Assembly (NCBI GenBank): GCA_947258785.1
Contig: CAMYJT010000023.1
Span: forward strand, 1-34,841
Length of the DNA: 34,841 nucleotides
Reading direction: 5' to 3'
Origin: an uncultured Gammaproteobacteria bacterium
Lineage (GTDB): Bacteria > Pseudomonadota > Gammaproteobacteria > Arenicellales > JAANXG01
Shown here: piece after piece, positions 16,903-25,649 of the stretch
Layout of the letters: every line of letters starts with the position of its first letter
Numbering within the stretch: position 1 is the first letter of the stretch
Position numbers and translations under genes: made by a program
Notes under the pieces: model-generated
Database searches by the model: none
What the model was told of the DNA's origin: nothing
Seen by the model: the letters and a program-made list of their open reading frames with translations, nothing else

Positions 16903-19900
16903 ATGCACCAACGGTGGTTAAGCAAGCTATTCATATTCGTTGCGGGTTGCGCCATAGGTTACAGCGGCTTGGCGCTATCAAACGGCGTCACCGTAGAAAT
17001 GGACAATGATCTTTTTCTCAACGGTGATCGCATCATTATTCGCCAGCTTGCCCAACATGACGACGATACATCCTCGGACGAGAATTCCGAAGACAGTAAT
17101 TCCGAAGACCCCGGCGGGAGTCCGGCGCCATCCACATGCCTGGGGGTAACGGCCACCATCATTGGTACCACTGGCAACGACAAGCTCAAGGGCACGCCCG
17201 GTGACGATGTCATTTCCGCCGGCCCCGGTAACGATAAGGTTAACGGTCGTGGCGGCGACGATCTTATTTGCGGGGGTGGTGGTAATGACAAGCTCAATGG
17301 CGGCGCCGGCAATGACACTGTTGACGCTGGACCGGGCAATGACAAGGTTAACGGTAAGGGCGGTAACGACGACCTCGACGGCGGCGAGGGCTACGACCGT
17401 CTCGATGGCGGCCCCGGCGACAACGACAACTGCATAAACGGCGAGAAGGTGAAGCACTGCGAGCGCGAGGACGTCGGCGGCACGCCGGGAATCAGCGTCG
17501 CCAAGAACGACCCCGGGCCCGACGTGGCTCCCGCGGTTCCGGCCGGCGCCGACGCCTTCTTCGACATCACTGTCGAAAACACCGGTGACACCGACCTCGT
17601 CAACATCATCGTCTCCGATCCGGTCGCACCCGGCTGCGAGCAGGCAGTGCCGGATCTCGCGCCCGGCACCAGCCACTTCTTCTCATGCACGGAGCCCACG
17701 AACCTGAACACGCCGGAGATCGCTAACGAGATAACGGTCACCGGCGAGAGTCCGCTAGGCGTCGTCGTCTCGGCGAGTGACACCTCGACGGTGCCGGTGC
17801 GGATACCTGACATCTTGCTCACCAAGCTGACCAACGGCGTCGACGTCAACATCGACCCCGTGCCTGAGATCACCCAGGGACAGCCCGTCGTGTGGACCTA
17901 CGTCGTCGAGAACACCGGCCAGGGCAACTTGAGCGGTCTGGTGGTGGACGATCCCGACCTACCGGCCGGCGTCTCGGTCTCATGCCCGGCAACCGACATT
18001 CCGGAGGGCGGCAGCGTCACCTGCACGGCCGACGATCTGGCGGTGCCTGGCGCCTACGCCAACACTGCGACCGCCTCGGCCGACAACGGAGGTGGGTTGA
18101 CAGTGTCGGCTTCCTACAGCAGCGCGTACGAGGGCATCCCGGCAACGATCACCGGCTCCGGCCTGGTGCTGTTCACCGACAGCGGCGGTGTCGCGGGCGC
18201 CGACGTGACCGGCTCAATCGAAGGGGGTCCGCCTGCTTTCACCACTACCGCATTCGACGGAGCCTACGGCGTCGCTGCCAATGGCCCGGCGGCGAGCCAG
18301 TTCCGGGTCGACGTGTCCACCGTTGTGGACGGCGTGCCGCTGTCGAGCACCCGTTACGGCTTCGTGCCGGCCGGCGCCGACACCGTGGCACTCGACCCCA
18401 TCGAGTTGCCCAACCCTGCCACCTCCCAGCTCTTCAACCTCGGCGGCGGCGAGTTCGGCGACTTCGACGAGGTCCGTGTTATCGGCCTGCCGCCTGAGGT
18501 CGTCGCCGCCTACGGCGAGGCGTTCGACCATCAAACCGAGCCCAACGCCTTCCCGGGCCTGGTGGGTGACGACCCCGGTGACCCGTTCAACAGCACGGTG
18601 TTCGCCTGGCTGGTGGCGCTCGACGCCGCCGGCGACGAGGTCACCACGTTCCCTGCGCCGGTGACGGTGCGGCTGCGCATCCCCGCCAACCAGCACGTCG
18701 ATGTGTTCGACCTGACGCCGGGCAACGGCGTCATCGACATCCCGATGTACTCCTTCGATGAGGTCTCCGGCGACTGGGTGATCGAGGCCACCGGCATCGT
18801 CACCAACTCGTCCGGGGTGCCGTACACAGAGGCCGACGCCGTCAACATCCGGGCCGGGTTGTTCGGCTCATTCGCGGTATGGGCCCAGTTTGAGACCGAC
18901 CACTTCAGCTGGTGGAACGTTGACTACAAGAAGACCGACTTCCCGGGATCGGGCGATCCGAGTTTCTTCGACTTCGGTGACGCCGGCGGTACTTATCCGA
19001 CGACGCTGGCCGAGGACGGCGCGCGCCACAGCGATCCCAACCGGCTGTGGTTTGGCCAGTGGGCCGACCTCGAGTCCGACGCCGACGTGGTCGATCTCGA
19101 CGAGTTCGACGACGGGCTGCTGTCGTTCAACCCCATCAGTGTGCGCGTCAACAACTGGGACATCGCGGGCGATATCTACCTGAACGTGCTCATCGACCGC
19201 AACGACGACGGCGACTGGGCCGACCCCGGCGAGTGGGCGGTGCAGAACGCGATCACCGCCACGCCGATCTTCAAGGGCAAGAGCTTCGACACCACCGAGT
19301 CGTGGGACCCAGTCACTGAAGGGGCCTTGCGGATCACGGTGACCACCGAGTCGCTGACCGCCTACGACGGTACCGGTGCGTTCGCGCTCGGCGAGACCGA
19401 GGACTACTTCGACCCACCACCAGGCGACCTGTTCGTCGAGGTCGACGGTGGCGGGGCGGTGACGTCCGACGTCGGCGGCATTGACTGCCCGGCGACGCTG
19501 TGCGACACGTCGGTCGCCGGCGGCGCGGCGGTCACGCTGACCGCGACCGCGACGCCCAACCGGGAGTTCCTCGGGTGGAGCGGCGAGTGCTTCGAGCGGG
19601 GCACCAACCCCACGTGCACGGTGATCGTGGACGCCAACTCGTTCACTTTTGTCCGGGCTACCTTCTCCGAGAAGCTGGAGCGGGCGTTCTCCCTGGCACC
19701 CGGATCACCGACGCTGGCTGCCAACGGTTGGTCGCCGGCCGATATCCTGTTCATTGACGAGGACGCGGGGGTGGTGACCCGATTGTTCACCGCCGCCGAA
19801 CTGGGCCTCGACCCGGCCGATGACATCGATGCCCTCAACTTCTTCTTCAACGGCCGACCGCCACCGGTCACGGCGTTTGACTTCGTCGACACCGAGTACT

Positions 19901-20553
19901 CGGTCACCGAGACTTCGGCGGGCGATACCGGGACCCAGATCGAGGCCGAAGCGGCGTGTGCGGCCGGCGACCTGGGCGGTGACGTCTGGGCCTTAGCCGG
20001 GTTCGGCGAGAATGAGTTCGCGGCCGCCGCGGCCATCGACCCGTTCGCGCCCTTCCAGTGGGTCGACGAGGACGGGGTGATGTGTGGCACCAACGTTCCG
20101 TTCGCCGCCGCCGGGCTCCAGCCCGGCGACGAGATCGACGCCTGGAGCCGAGTCGATCCGGACCTCCCCGGCACGCCGTACTACTCGCTGGCGCCGGGGT
20201 CGCCTACGCTGGGTCTGCTCGGGGCGTCGGAGGCGGACATCCTCGAGACCGAGGCGGGCATCGCCCTGATCGGGGTGCCGGCCGGAGACCTCGGCTTGGT
20301 GCCCGGCGACGACGTGGACGGCCTGGCCGGCAACGTCGGCGTGGGCGGCGGCGAGGTGCTCCACATCAGCCTGACGCCGAGCTCCCCGTCACTGGCGGCG
20401 AACGGCTGGAATGCCACTTACGTGCTGACCTCGGAGAACTTCGGGGGTGGGTTCGGACCTCTGTTCATCAACCTCACCGAGTTCGAGCTGGGGTTGCTGG
20501 TGACCGACGACCTGGACGCCCTCGAACAGTTTGGGTTCGGGTTCTTCCAGTAG
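16903..20553 (+). CDS. Secreted multidomain surface protein: RTX calcium repeats, DUF11-like, GEVED and C-terminal repeats
   Basis: The product is 1216 residues. A signal peptide (about 8-27, FIFVAGCAIGYSGLA) is followed by an acidic Ser/Asp/Glu linker. Hemolysin-type calcium nonapeptides come next (about 90-180: GGxGNDxL-like units such as GGAGNDTVDAGPGNDK). Two DUF11-like beta domains contain FDITVENTGDTDLVNI and WTYVVENTGQGNLSGL. A GEVED-type domain ends in GETEDYF (about 830), and a bacterial-repeat domain has FLGWSGEC. The tail carries three related units of the SLAPGSPTLAANGW-x-ADIL type. Codon use changes sharply near 17450 to a very GC-rich, GAC/GTC/GAG-heavy style, unlike the first 180 codons. 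It is probably an extracellular, calcium-stabilised adhesin or matrix protein. The start is fixed by AGGAG. Confidence 0.85.
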   Translation: MHQRWLSKLFIFVAGCAIGYSGLALSNGVTVEMDNDLFLNGDRIIIRQLAQHDDDTSSDENSEDSNSEDPGGSPAPSTCLGVTATIIGTTGNDKLKGTPGDDVISAGPGNDKVNGRGGDDLICGGGGNDKLNGGAGNDTVDAGPGNDKVNGKGGNDDLDGGEGYDRLDGGPGDNDNCINGEKVKHCEREDVGGTPGISVAKNDPGPDVAPAVPAGADAFFDITVENTGDTDLVNIIVSDPVAPGCEQAVPDLAPGTSHFFSCTEPTNLNTPEIANEITVTGESPLGVVVSASDTSTVPVRIPDILLTKLTNGVDVNIDPVPEITQGQPVVWTYVVENTGQGNLSGLVVDDPDLPAGVSVSCPATDIPEGGSVTCTADDLAVPGAYANTATASADNGGGLTVSASYSSAYEGIPATITGSGLVLFTDSGGVAGADVTGSIEGGPPAFTTTAFDGAYGVAANGPAASQFRVDVSTVVDGVPLSSTRYGFVPAGADTVALDPIELPNPATSQLFNLGGGEFGDFDEVRVIGLPPEVVAAYGEAFDHQTEPNAFPGLVGDDPGDPFNSTVFAWLVALDAAGDEVTTFPAPVTVRLRIPANQHVDVFDLTPGNGVIDIPMYSFDEVSGDWVIEATGIVTNSSGVPYTEADAVNIRAGLFGSFAVWAQFETDHFSWWNVDYKKTDFPGSGDPSFFDFGDAGGTYPTTLAEDGARHSDPNRLWFGQWADLESDADVVDLDEFDDGLLSFNPISVRVNNWDIAGDIYLNVLIDRNDDGDWADPGEWAVQNAITATPIFKGKSFDTTESWDPVTEGALRITVTTESLTAYDGTGAFALGETEDYFDPPPGDLFVEVDGGGAVTSDVGGIDCPATLCDTSVAGGAAVTLTATATPNREFLGWSGECFERGTNPTCTVIVDANSFTFVRATFSEKLERAFSLAPGSPTLAANGWSPADILFIDEDAGVVTRLFTAAELGLDPADDIDALNFFFNGRPPPVTAFDFVDTEYSVTETSAGDTGTQIEAEAACAAGDLGGDVWALAGFGENEFAAAAAIDPFAPFQWVDEDGVMCGTNVPFAAAGLQPGDEIDAWSRVDPDLPGTPYYSLAPGSPTLGLLGASEADILETEAGIALIGVPAGDLGLVPGDDVDGLAGNVGVGGGEVLHISLTPSSPSLAANGWNATYVLTSENFGGGFGPLFINLTEFELGLLVTDDLDALEQFGFGFFQ

Positions 20554-20562
20554 CAACGCCTC

Positions 20563-20598
20563 GGGCGGCGCGGGCTCACTTTGCGCCCGCGCCCGCCC
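20563..20598. terminator. GC-rich hairpin between convergent genes
   Basis: GGGCGGCGCGGGC (20563-20575) pairs with GCCCGCGCCCGCCC (20585-20598), with one bulged base and a nine-base loop. It lies ten bases after the stop of the RTX/DUF11 gene and 86 bases from the end of the converging HD-GYP gene. There is no U-tract, so it may act as a weak bidirectional terminator or an RNA-stabilising stem. Confidence 0.5.
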
Positions 20599-20683
20599 TC
20601 GATGCACAGCCTCTGAAGTGGTCCGGTGATTGTTCGGGTTACTGTCTGTATGTTGGGAGTCAAGATGGATGCTGATCTCCATA

Positions 20684-22147
20684 TCAGGTTTGCAACGGGA
20701 TAATCTTCGCAGGTGAAGCTCCTGAGCCTTTGGACTCGTCGTCGAGATGCTCGCGGTAGGTTTCCCGAATCGTATCGAACTCGCCTTGGCAGGCGAGAAA
20801 GGCATCCACCACCACCGGATCGAAGTGCCGACCGCGGTCCTTGAGGATGCGGCTAACCGCTTCTTCGTGGTCGTAGACCGGTTTGTAGACGCGTTTTGTG
20901 GTGATACAGTCATATGCGTCACTCACAGCTACGATGCGCGCGCTGAGCGGGATGTCCTCGCCCGCAAGATGGCGCGGATAGCCGGAGCCGTCCCACTTTT
21001 CGTGGTGACAGTAAGCAATTTCCATCCCCATCTCGAGGAACGTGTGGTCATCGAAGTCATCGATCACCGAGCGCAGAGTGCTGGCGCCGATGACCGTGTG
21101 CTCGCGCATGATGTCGAATTCTTCGTTAGTCAGACGACCCGGCTTGCGGAGGATGTCGTCCGGTATTCCCACCTTACCGATGTCGTGCAGGGGGCTGGAT
21201 TTTTCAAGCTGGTCGATGAATCTTTCATCGATTCGATCGGCATACGGCGAGACCCGGAGCGCCGCCGCGATGCGCCCACTGTACGCCGCGATCCGCTCCA
21301 GGTGGCGGCCGGTGTCTGCGTCTCGCGACTCGGCGAGTCGGGCCAGGGTAACGAGAGCCATGTCTCTGGTTTTGAGGATCTCGGCTGTGCGCTTTTTCAC
21401 CACCCGTGCTTGGGTCTGCAGCGACGAGCTCATCTCGTTGAATTCACCGAGCAGTTTCCCAATTGAACCGCGCTCGCGATGCGCGATCCGGACTCCGAGC
21501 TGGCCTTCCGCGATCTGATTGGCGGCGTCGATGAGCTGGACAATGGGCCGGGTAGCCCGACGCGTGAACCACCACGCAAGTGCGAGGGCGGACAAAAAAG
21601 TCACTATGAGAGCCAAACCAAGCACATGTATAGATTGCTCGATGTGAGCCTGGGCGGTGGCGGTGCGGTGTTTGAGACGTGGCGTCGCGATGTGACGAAT
21701 TCTGCCCACCAAGTTAGTGAGCTGCCCACCGATTCGCGCCACTTCGATCTGCATCTTCTGGCGCAGGGCGTTGTCGCCGATTGCGGTTACGAAGCGACTG
21801 AACCCCAATTTGTATCGGTCGACCAGCTCTACGCCGTTCTGAATCAGGGCCTTACTGACACCCGCGTGGTGGCAGCCTAGACACGCGTTCATTTGGGACT
21901 CGAGCTCACGGATGGTTACGACAACTGAATCGAGATTGTTCGCAAACACAGTTCCCGAAACTTCTAGCGCCTGCTTCGACAGGACGATCTGGCGTTCAAG
22001 ATTTTGTCTCATGCCCTCGACCTCGTGAAGCATGATTACCCTATCGAATTCCGCCGAGCTCTTCCACAGAACGTGCAGGCCGAAGCCGTAGCCCACGCCA
22101 AAGAGTATGAACAGCATCGTGAACGTGACGACGAAGCGGCGTTTCAT
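20684..22147 (-). CDS. Membrane HD-GYP c-di-GMP phosphodiesterase with a c-type haem sensor
   Basis: The product is 487 residues. It has an N-terminal membrane helix (5-27), a periplasmic sensor (about 28-172) with CLGCHH (C89, C92, H93), a covalent haem-binding CxxCH motif, a second helix (173-195) and a HAMP linker (196-250). A full HD-GYP domain occupies about 265-465: HDIGKVGIPDD (H321/D322), HHEKWDGSGYP (381-391) and SDAYDC. HD-GYP enzymes break down cyclic di-GMP. The haem motif suggests control by redox state or a gaseous ligand. The start overlaps the upstream binding-protein stop by ATGA, so the two are coupled and probably act as one sensory module. Confidence 0.9.
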   Translation of the reverse strand: MKRRFVVTFTMLFILFGVGYGFGLHVLWKSSAEFDRVIMLHEVEGMRQNLERQIVLSKQALEVSGTVFANNLDSVVVTIRELESQMNACLGCHHAGVSKALIQNGVELVDRYKLGFSRFVTAIGDNALRQKMQIEVARIGGQLTNLVGRIRHIATPRLKHRTATAQAHIEQSIHVLGLALIVTFLSALALAWWFTRRATRPIVQLIDAANQIAEGQLGVRIAHRERGSIGKLLGEFNEMSSSLQTQARVVKKRTAEILKTRDMALVTLARLAESRDADTGRHLERIAAYSGRIAAALRVSPYADRIDERFIDQLEKSSPLHDIGKVGIPDDILRKPGRLTNEEFDIMREHTVIGASTLRSVIDDFDDHTFLEMGMEIAYCHHEKWDGSGYPRHLAGEDIPLSARIVAVSDAYDCITTKRVYKPVYDHEEAVSRILKDRGRHFDPVVVDAFLACQGEFDTIRETYREHLDDESKGSGASPAKIIPLQT

Positions 22148-23088
22148 TTGTTGATGTAGCTGTAGCTTTTGATATCGATACCAGCCGTGGCGGCGAGGTC
22201 GAAAACCGGACCGTAATCTGCCGTACGCGTTGCCTCGAACCTCAACGCGTCCATCTTCTGGAGGATTGCTCTGCCTTTGACCGTGTTATCAAGATTAAGC
22301 AGGAGGTCGCGGACTTGCTCCTTGAGTCCGGCGTCGAGCAAAACCGACATGAACAATCCATTCGACGGTACACGCGGTGACACGGCAAGGATCCGCAGTT
22401 CTTCCTCGATGCGCGGGTCGACTTGCATGCGCCAATCCATCACCGTGTTCTTGGCGGCGCCGATATCGGCTTCGCCGCCGAGCACCGCCGACACCGTTGC
22501 ATCGTGACTTCCCCAGAAGCGTACCTCGGAGAAGAAGGTTCCCAGATCCTCGACGCTGTGCCTTCGCAGGTAAGCCCGGGGAAACACGTAACCGGCGGTG
22601 GTGGCTTTCTCGACAAGGGCGAGTCTCTTGCCCCGCATGTCGGGGACAGTTTTGATGCCACTGTCTTTGCGCACGAAGATTCGGCCGAAGTAGGTGGAGG
22701 TCCCGTCCCGATTGACGGGCCGGGCGATGGGCTCCATGCCGAGCTGAGCGCTCGCCAGCCCGCCGGTAAAAGAGCCCAGGAAAGCGGCCAATACCTCGTT
22801 GTTGGTGATGCGCTGGACGATATTGCCGTAGCGGCTGAGCATGGTCAGCTGGAAACGGGCGCCGACCTCGCTGGACAGGTACTCGGCCAGCGTCTCGTAT
22901 CGCGCCACCTGGTCGAAGATGTTTCTTTCCGGAATGAGGCCGATTTTGATCGCCGGATTATCGCTTTGTGCCGTTGCCGCCCACGGCCCTGCAACCGCCA
23001 GCACCAGCACCGTTGTAGCGATGTGATGAACGTTGAGCCGTATCAACCGTAAGACCGCCAATGCTTGAAAGCTGACACGGGCAAACAT
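22144..23088 (-). CDS. PhnD-type periplasmic substrate-binding protein
   Basis: From the ATG at 23088 the product is 314 residues. A signal sequence ends near VAGPWAATAQ. The mature part begins KIGLIPERNIFDQVARYETLAEYLS, the usual opening of phosphate/phosphonate (PhnD-like) binding proteins, and contains MRGKRLALVEKATTAGYVFP and VLGGEADIGAAKNTV, conserved segments of the fold. No ABC permease or ATPase genes are nearby. Instead the stop overlaps the start of the haem HD-GYP gene, suggesting that the protein reports an oxyanion-like ligand to the signalling protein. The frame is open further upstream (to 23214) but those 42 codons add a second hydrophobic stretch and no ribosome binding site. 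The start is therefore moderately sure. Confidence 0.85.
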   Translation of the reverse strand: MFARVSFQALAVLRLIRLNVHHIATTVLVLAVAGPWAATAQSDNPAIKIGLIPERNIFDQVARYETLAEYLSSEVGARFQLTMLSRYGNIVQRITNNEVLAAFLGSFTGGLASAQLGMEPIARPVNRDGTSTYFGRIFVRKDSGIKTVPDMRGKRLALVEKATTAGYVFPRAYLRRHSVEDLGTFFSEVRFWGSHDATVSAVLGGEADIGAAKNTVMDWRMQVDPRIEEELRILAVSPRVPSNGLFMSVLLDAGLKEQVRDLLLNLDNTVKGRAILQKMDALRFEATRTADYGPVFDLAATAGIDIKSYSYINK

Positions 23089-23411
23089 GAAGATTGTAGT
23101 GTGTTTGCAGTCCGTCACACCGCCGCGGGCCATCGAGATCGCACGACTTACTGATGACGCGGCAAATATTAAACAAGCTACCCACGTCAACATAGCTAGC
23201 ATAATCACACCCACTTGTATTTATTATAGCAGAGTGATCGTGATCATCCAGAATCCGGGTGCCCACCGCCGCGTCTTCGATGCGTCGATTCCTTGTTCTG
23301 GACCAACACAAAAAATGGAATACCTATAGTCGAGTAATGATGTATTGTTTAGCCGCAACAGCACAGACGTGGCTGATCGTGACCCACGCGTCAATTGTGA
23401 AGATGGAGGGA

Positions 23412-23580
23412 ATGCCAAACCAAATAATGGACTACTACAGCTCGCACAAAGAGCGGCTCCTGAAGGATTTTGACCGCACCTCCGGACTGGCGAAAGGTTG
23501 GTTGGACACGCGCTACGGCAAAGAGTTTGCCACCACTCTACAGAACGGAGTCCGCCAGGAATCACTGTCCCCCGCGTTGC
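23412..23580 (+). pseudogene. N-terminal remnant, possibly of an L-2-amino-thiazoline-4-carboxylate hydrolase family protein
   Basis: From an ATG at 23412 with GGAGGGA directly upstream, the frame reads MDYYSSHKERLLKDFDRTSG and then RYGKEFATTLQNGVRQE, about 55 residues of orderly helical sequence. It then breaks at about 23580, where the antisense end of the small basic protein begins. The wording resembles the N-terminal helices of the ATC-hydrolase family, but I am not certain. It is either a truncated gene or a coincidental frame. Confidence 0.4.
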
Positions 23581-23589
23581 GCTGCGGAT

Positions 23590-23781
23590 TTAATCGCCGT
23601 TCGTCTGAGGCTTGTCCACCGCTTCGGCATCGCGCGAGGAGTCCTTCGTAGCATCATCAACCGCCGCGTCCTTGGCTTCCGCTTTCGTAGCAAGCTTGGC
23701 CTGGCGTTTAGCTTCGCGCTTTGCAGCCTTGGCCTTGGCGCGCTGATTGCGTTCGAATGAGTAATTGGGTTTACGTGCCAT
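23590..23781 (-). CDS. Small highly basic conserved hypothetical protein
   Basis: The product is 63 residues. It opens with MARKPNYSFERNQRAKAKAA and continues with alternating Lys/Ala/Arg, then an acidic Asp/Glu-rich tail. The N-terminal words recur in many proteobacterial short proteins without assigned function. The start is at 23781 because GGAG stands six bases before this ATG; a GTG four codons upstream is less likely. The Ala/Lys/Arg stretch should form a charged helix, possibly nucleic-acid or ribosome binding (inferred). It lies 79 bases downstream of the helicase gene on the other side of its own promoter. Confidence 0.75.
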   Translation of the reverse strand: MARKPNYSFERNQRAKAKAAKREAKRQAKLATKAEAKDAAVDDATKDSSRDAEAVDKPQTNGD

Positions 23782-23860
23782 ATTTGTCTCCACTCGCTGT
23801 CAGTAAGTTTCCGAGTCGATAAGTCGTATCTCCATTATAGGACCGTCAACCGAGTAGAGG

Positions 23861-25189
23861 TTAGGCAATTATGTTGGCGTCGCGTCTGCTTGCCGATAGA
23901 CGCCTGCGTGGGCTTCCCTTTTTACGCGGATTACCGATTCGACTCTTGAAGCCCGACGTGGCTTTTTTGGCATTGTGTGCGCGCGAACGTGGACCAGGTT
24001 TGGTTCCCGGCCGTGGTTTGCGGTTTGACCTCGGCACATTTCGAGACGTGTGCGCGTTGGGTTCCAGGCCAACCACGATGCCACGCTCCAAGCTGCGCCC
24101 GGTTAGGCGTTCGATCTCGCTCAGTTTCGATCGATCGTCGGGCGCCACCAGCGAAATAGCTGTACCCATCGCCTGGGCACGACCGGTACGCCCGATCCGG
24201 TGGATATAATCTTCCGCGACCATCGGCAGATCGAAATTGATGACGTGGCTGATACTACGAATATCCAGACCGCGAGCGGCCACGTCTGTGGCAACCAGCA
24301 CCCGGATCTTGCCGCGGCGCATACGCTCGACGGTACGTTTGCGCGCCGACTGACTCATGTCCCCATGCAGCGCGGCTGTCGCGTGGCCCTGGGCATCCAA
24401 TACCTTGGCCATGCGCCGTGCCCCGCGTTTGGTCGCGGTGAACACCAGCGCTTGGGTCAGCTCGTCCTGTCCCAAGTGGTGCGAGAGCAGTTGGCGCTTG
24501 TGCCCAACGTCATCCGCCTGGTAGATGCGCTGGGCAATCATGGCGTGACGATCGCGGTTGGCCGCGAGTTGAACGCGTTCGGGATTTTTCATCAGCGCCT
24601 TGGCGATTTTCAACACCTGACCTTCCAGGGTGGCCGAAAACAACAGCGTTTGGCGCGCGGCGGGGACTGCGGCCGCGATGGTCTTGATGGGCCGGATAAA
24701 GCCCATGTCCAACATGCGGTCGGCCTCGTCTAGAATCAGCACTTGCAAGCGCGAGAAATTCACCCGCCCCTGGCGCATATGATCGAGTAGGCGCCCCGGA
24801 GTCGCCACCAACAGATCCAGTGGTTTGTCCAGCATCCGATATTGCGGTGGATAGGGCATGCCGCCCACCAGGTGGCCGGTGGTGAGTCGGCAAAATCGTC
24901 CGAATTGCGCGACCGCGTCGCTAATCTGCAGCGCGAGCTCCCGCGTCGGCGTGACGACCAGGGCCCGGGGCCCGACATCGCGTTTCGCTGCCGGTTGCAG
25001 CAGCCGCTGCAGCGTGGGCAGCACGAACGCGGCGGTCTTGCCCGTGCCCGTTTGCGCCGACGCCATCAGGTCTTTGCCGGCCAGCGCAAGTGGAATGGCC
25101 CGGCGTTGAATGTCGGTCGGTTGTTGAAAGCCGCTGCCTTGAACGGCCTTGAGTAATCTGGAATCGAGTCCTAATTGTTCAAATGACAT
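23861..25189 (-). CDS. rhlE: DEAD-box ATP-dependent RNA helicase, RhlE type
   Basis: The product is 442 residues. It has the F/Q motif (MSFEQLGLDSRLL... QPTDIQ), Walker A AQTGTGKT (45-52), PTRELALQ, TPGRLLDHM, DEADRMLDMGF, SATLEG, the second-domain ARGLDI and HRIGRTGRAQAMG. The tail from about 370 is basic and Arg/Lys/Pro-rich, as in RhlE proteins. It unwinds short RNA duplexes and acts in ribosome assembly and RNA turnover. The frame is open 30 codons upstream (to 25279), but the family begins at MSFEQLG, so I start at 25189. It is a standard housekeeping gene, with nothing odd. Confidence 0.93.
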   Translation of the reverse strand: MSFEQLGLDSRLLKAVQGSGFQQPTDIQRRAIPLALAGKDLMASAQTGTGKTAAFVLPTLQRLLQPAAKRDVGPRALVVTPTRELALQISDAVAQFGRFCRLTTGHLVGGMPYPPQYRMLDKPLDLLVATPGRLLDHMRQGRVNFSRLQVLILDEADRMLDMGFIRPIKTIAAAVPAARQTLLFSATLEGQVLKIAKALMKNPERVQLAANRDRHAMIAQRIYQADDVGHKRQLLSHHLGQDELTQALVFTATKRGARRMAKVLDAQGHATAALHGDMSQSARKRTVERMRRGKIRVLVATDVAARGLDIRSISHVINFDLPMVAEDYIHRIGRTGRAQAMGTAISLVAPDDRSKLSEIERLTGRSLERGIVVGLEPNAHTSRNVPRSNRKPRPGTKPGPRSRAHNAKKATSGFKSRIGNPRKKGSPRRRLSASRRDANIIA

Positions 25190-25438
25190 CAATGTGTACA
25201 CCGTCCGCCTGACAACAGGCGGATCACTAAATAATGAAAGACAAACCAACTTGGATGGAGTTATACCGAAGCTAAACACATCGTCTGGTTCACTCGTTGG
25301 CGGCCCCGGCTGTCAGGCTCGAGGACCGCCGTACGTTGCCAACCAGGGAGGGTAATCAAACCGTTCGGGAGGGTTAGAAACGCAAGGTCCCATTCAGGGA
25401 AGCCTGCACTATACGGTTTCCATGCCCGAAAAGCCAGC

Positions 25439-25535
25439 GCTGTCATTCTAAGCGCAGCGGAGAATCTCTCTACGCTGAACAGCGACCGCAAATTGAACAC
25501 GCTGAATCCCTTGCCTTCGACTGCGCTTAGGCCAG
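25439..25535. repeat. Dispersed repeat block including copy 2 of the CCTTCG motif
   Basis: It opens with CTGTCATTCTAAGCGCAGCG (the familiar intergenic sequence CATTCTGAGCGCAGCG-AGAATCT with small changes) and ends with CCTTCGACTGCGCTTAGGCC at 25514-25533, matching 6635-6656. It is probably a mosaic non-autonomous repeat. Confidence 0.5.
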
Positions 25536-25589
25536 CCTTCTGCAAAACCCGGCTCTGATCCCATTTCTCTCAAGCAAATATCGAATTAA

Positions 25590-25602
25590 GTATCGTGTCC
25601 CC
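25590..25602 (-). repeat. GTATCGTGTCCCC motif, copy 3
   Basis: It is identical over 13 bases to 9633-9645, at the end of the sortase gene 16 kb away, and to the reverse complement at 10690-10701 (12 bases). Confidence 0.6.
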
Positions 25603-25649
25603 CAATTGTACAAAAGGGTCAATCGATATTTAAAAAGCCCTCGTTAGTA

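Larger units (their letters stand above)
25190..25649. other. Repeat-bearing intergenic stretch
   Basis: No real gene is seen; the minus-strand frame 25261-25545 reads as repeat sequence (SAALRMTALAF-type words typical of such DNA). It contains the repeat block at 25439-25535 and the 13-mer at 25590-25602, followed by AAAAGGGTCA (25612-25621), a partial forward copy of the GGGGTCA motif. Confidence 0.5.

Noticed and set aside
19404..20174. 256-codon open frame on the minus strand within the RTX/DUF11 gene
   Set aside because: Antisense artefact of GC-rich codons; Ser/Pro-rich product with no motif.
25261..25545. 94-codon minus-strand frame
   Set aside because: Its sequence is that of a dispersed intergenic repeat; no start signal or family.
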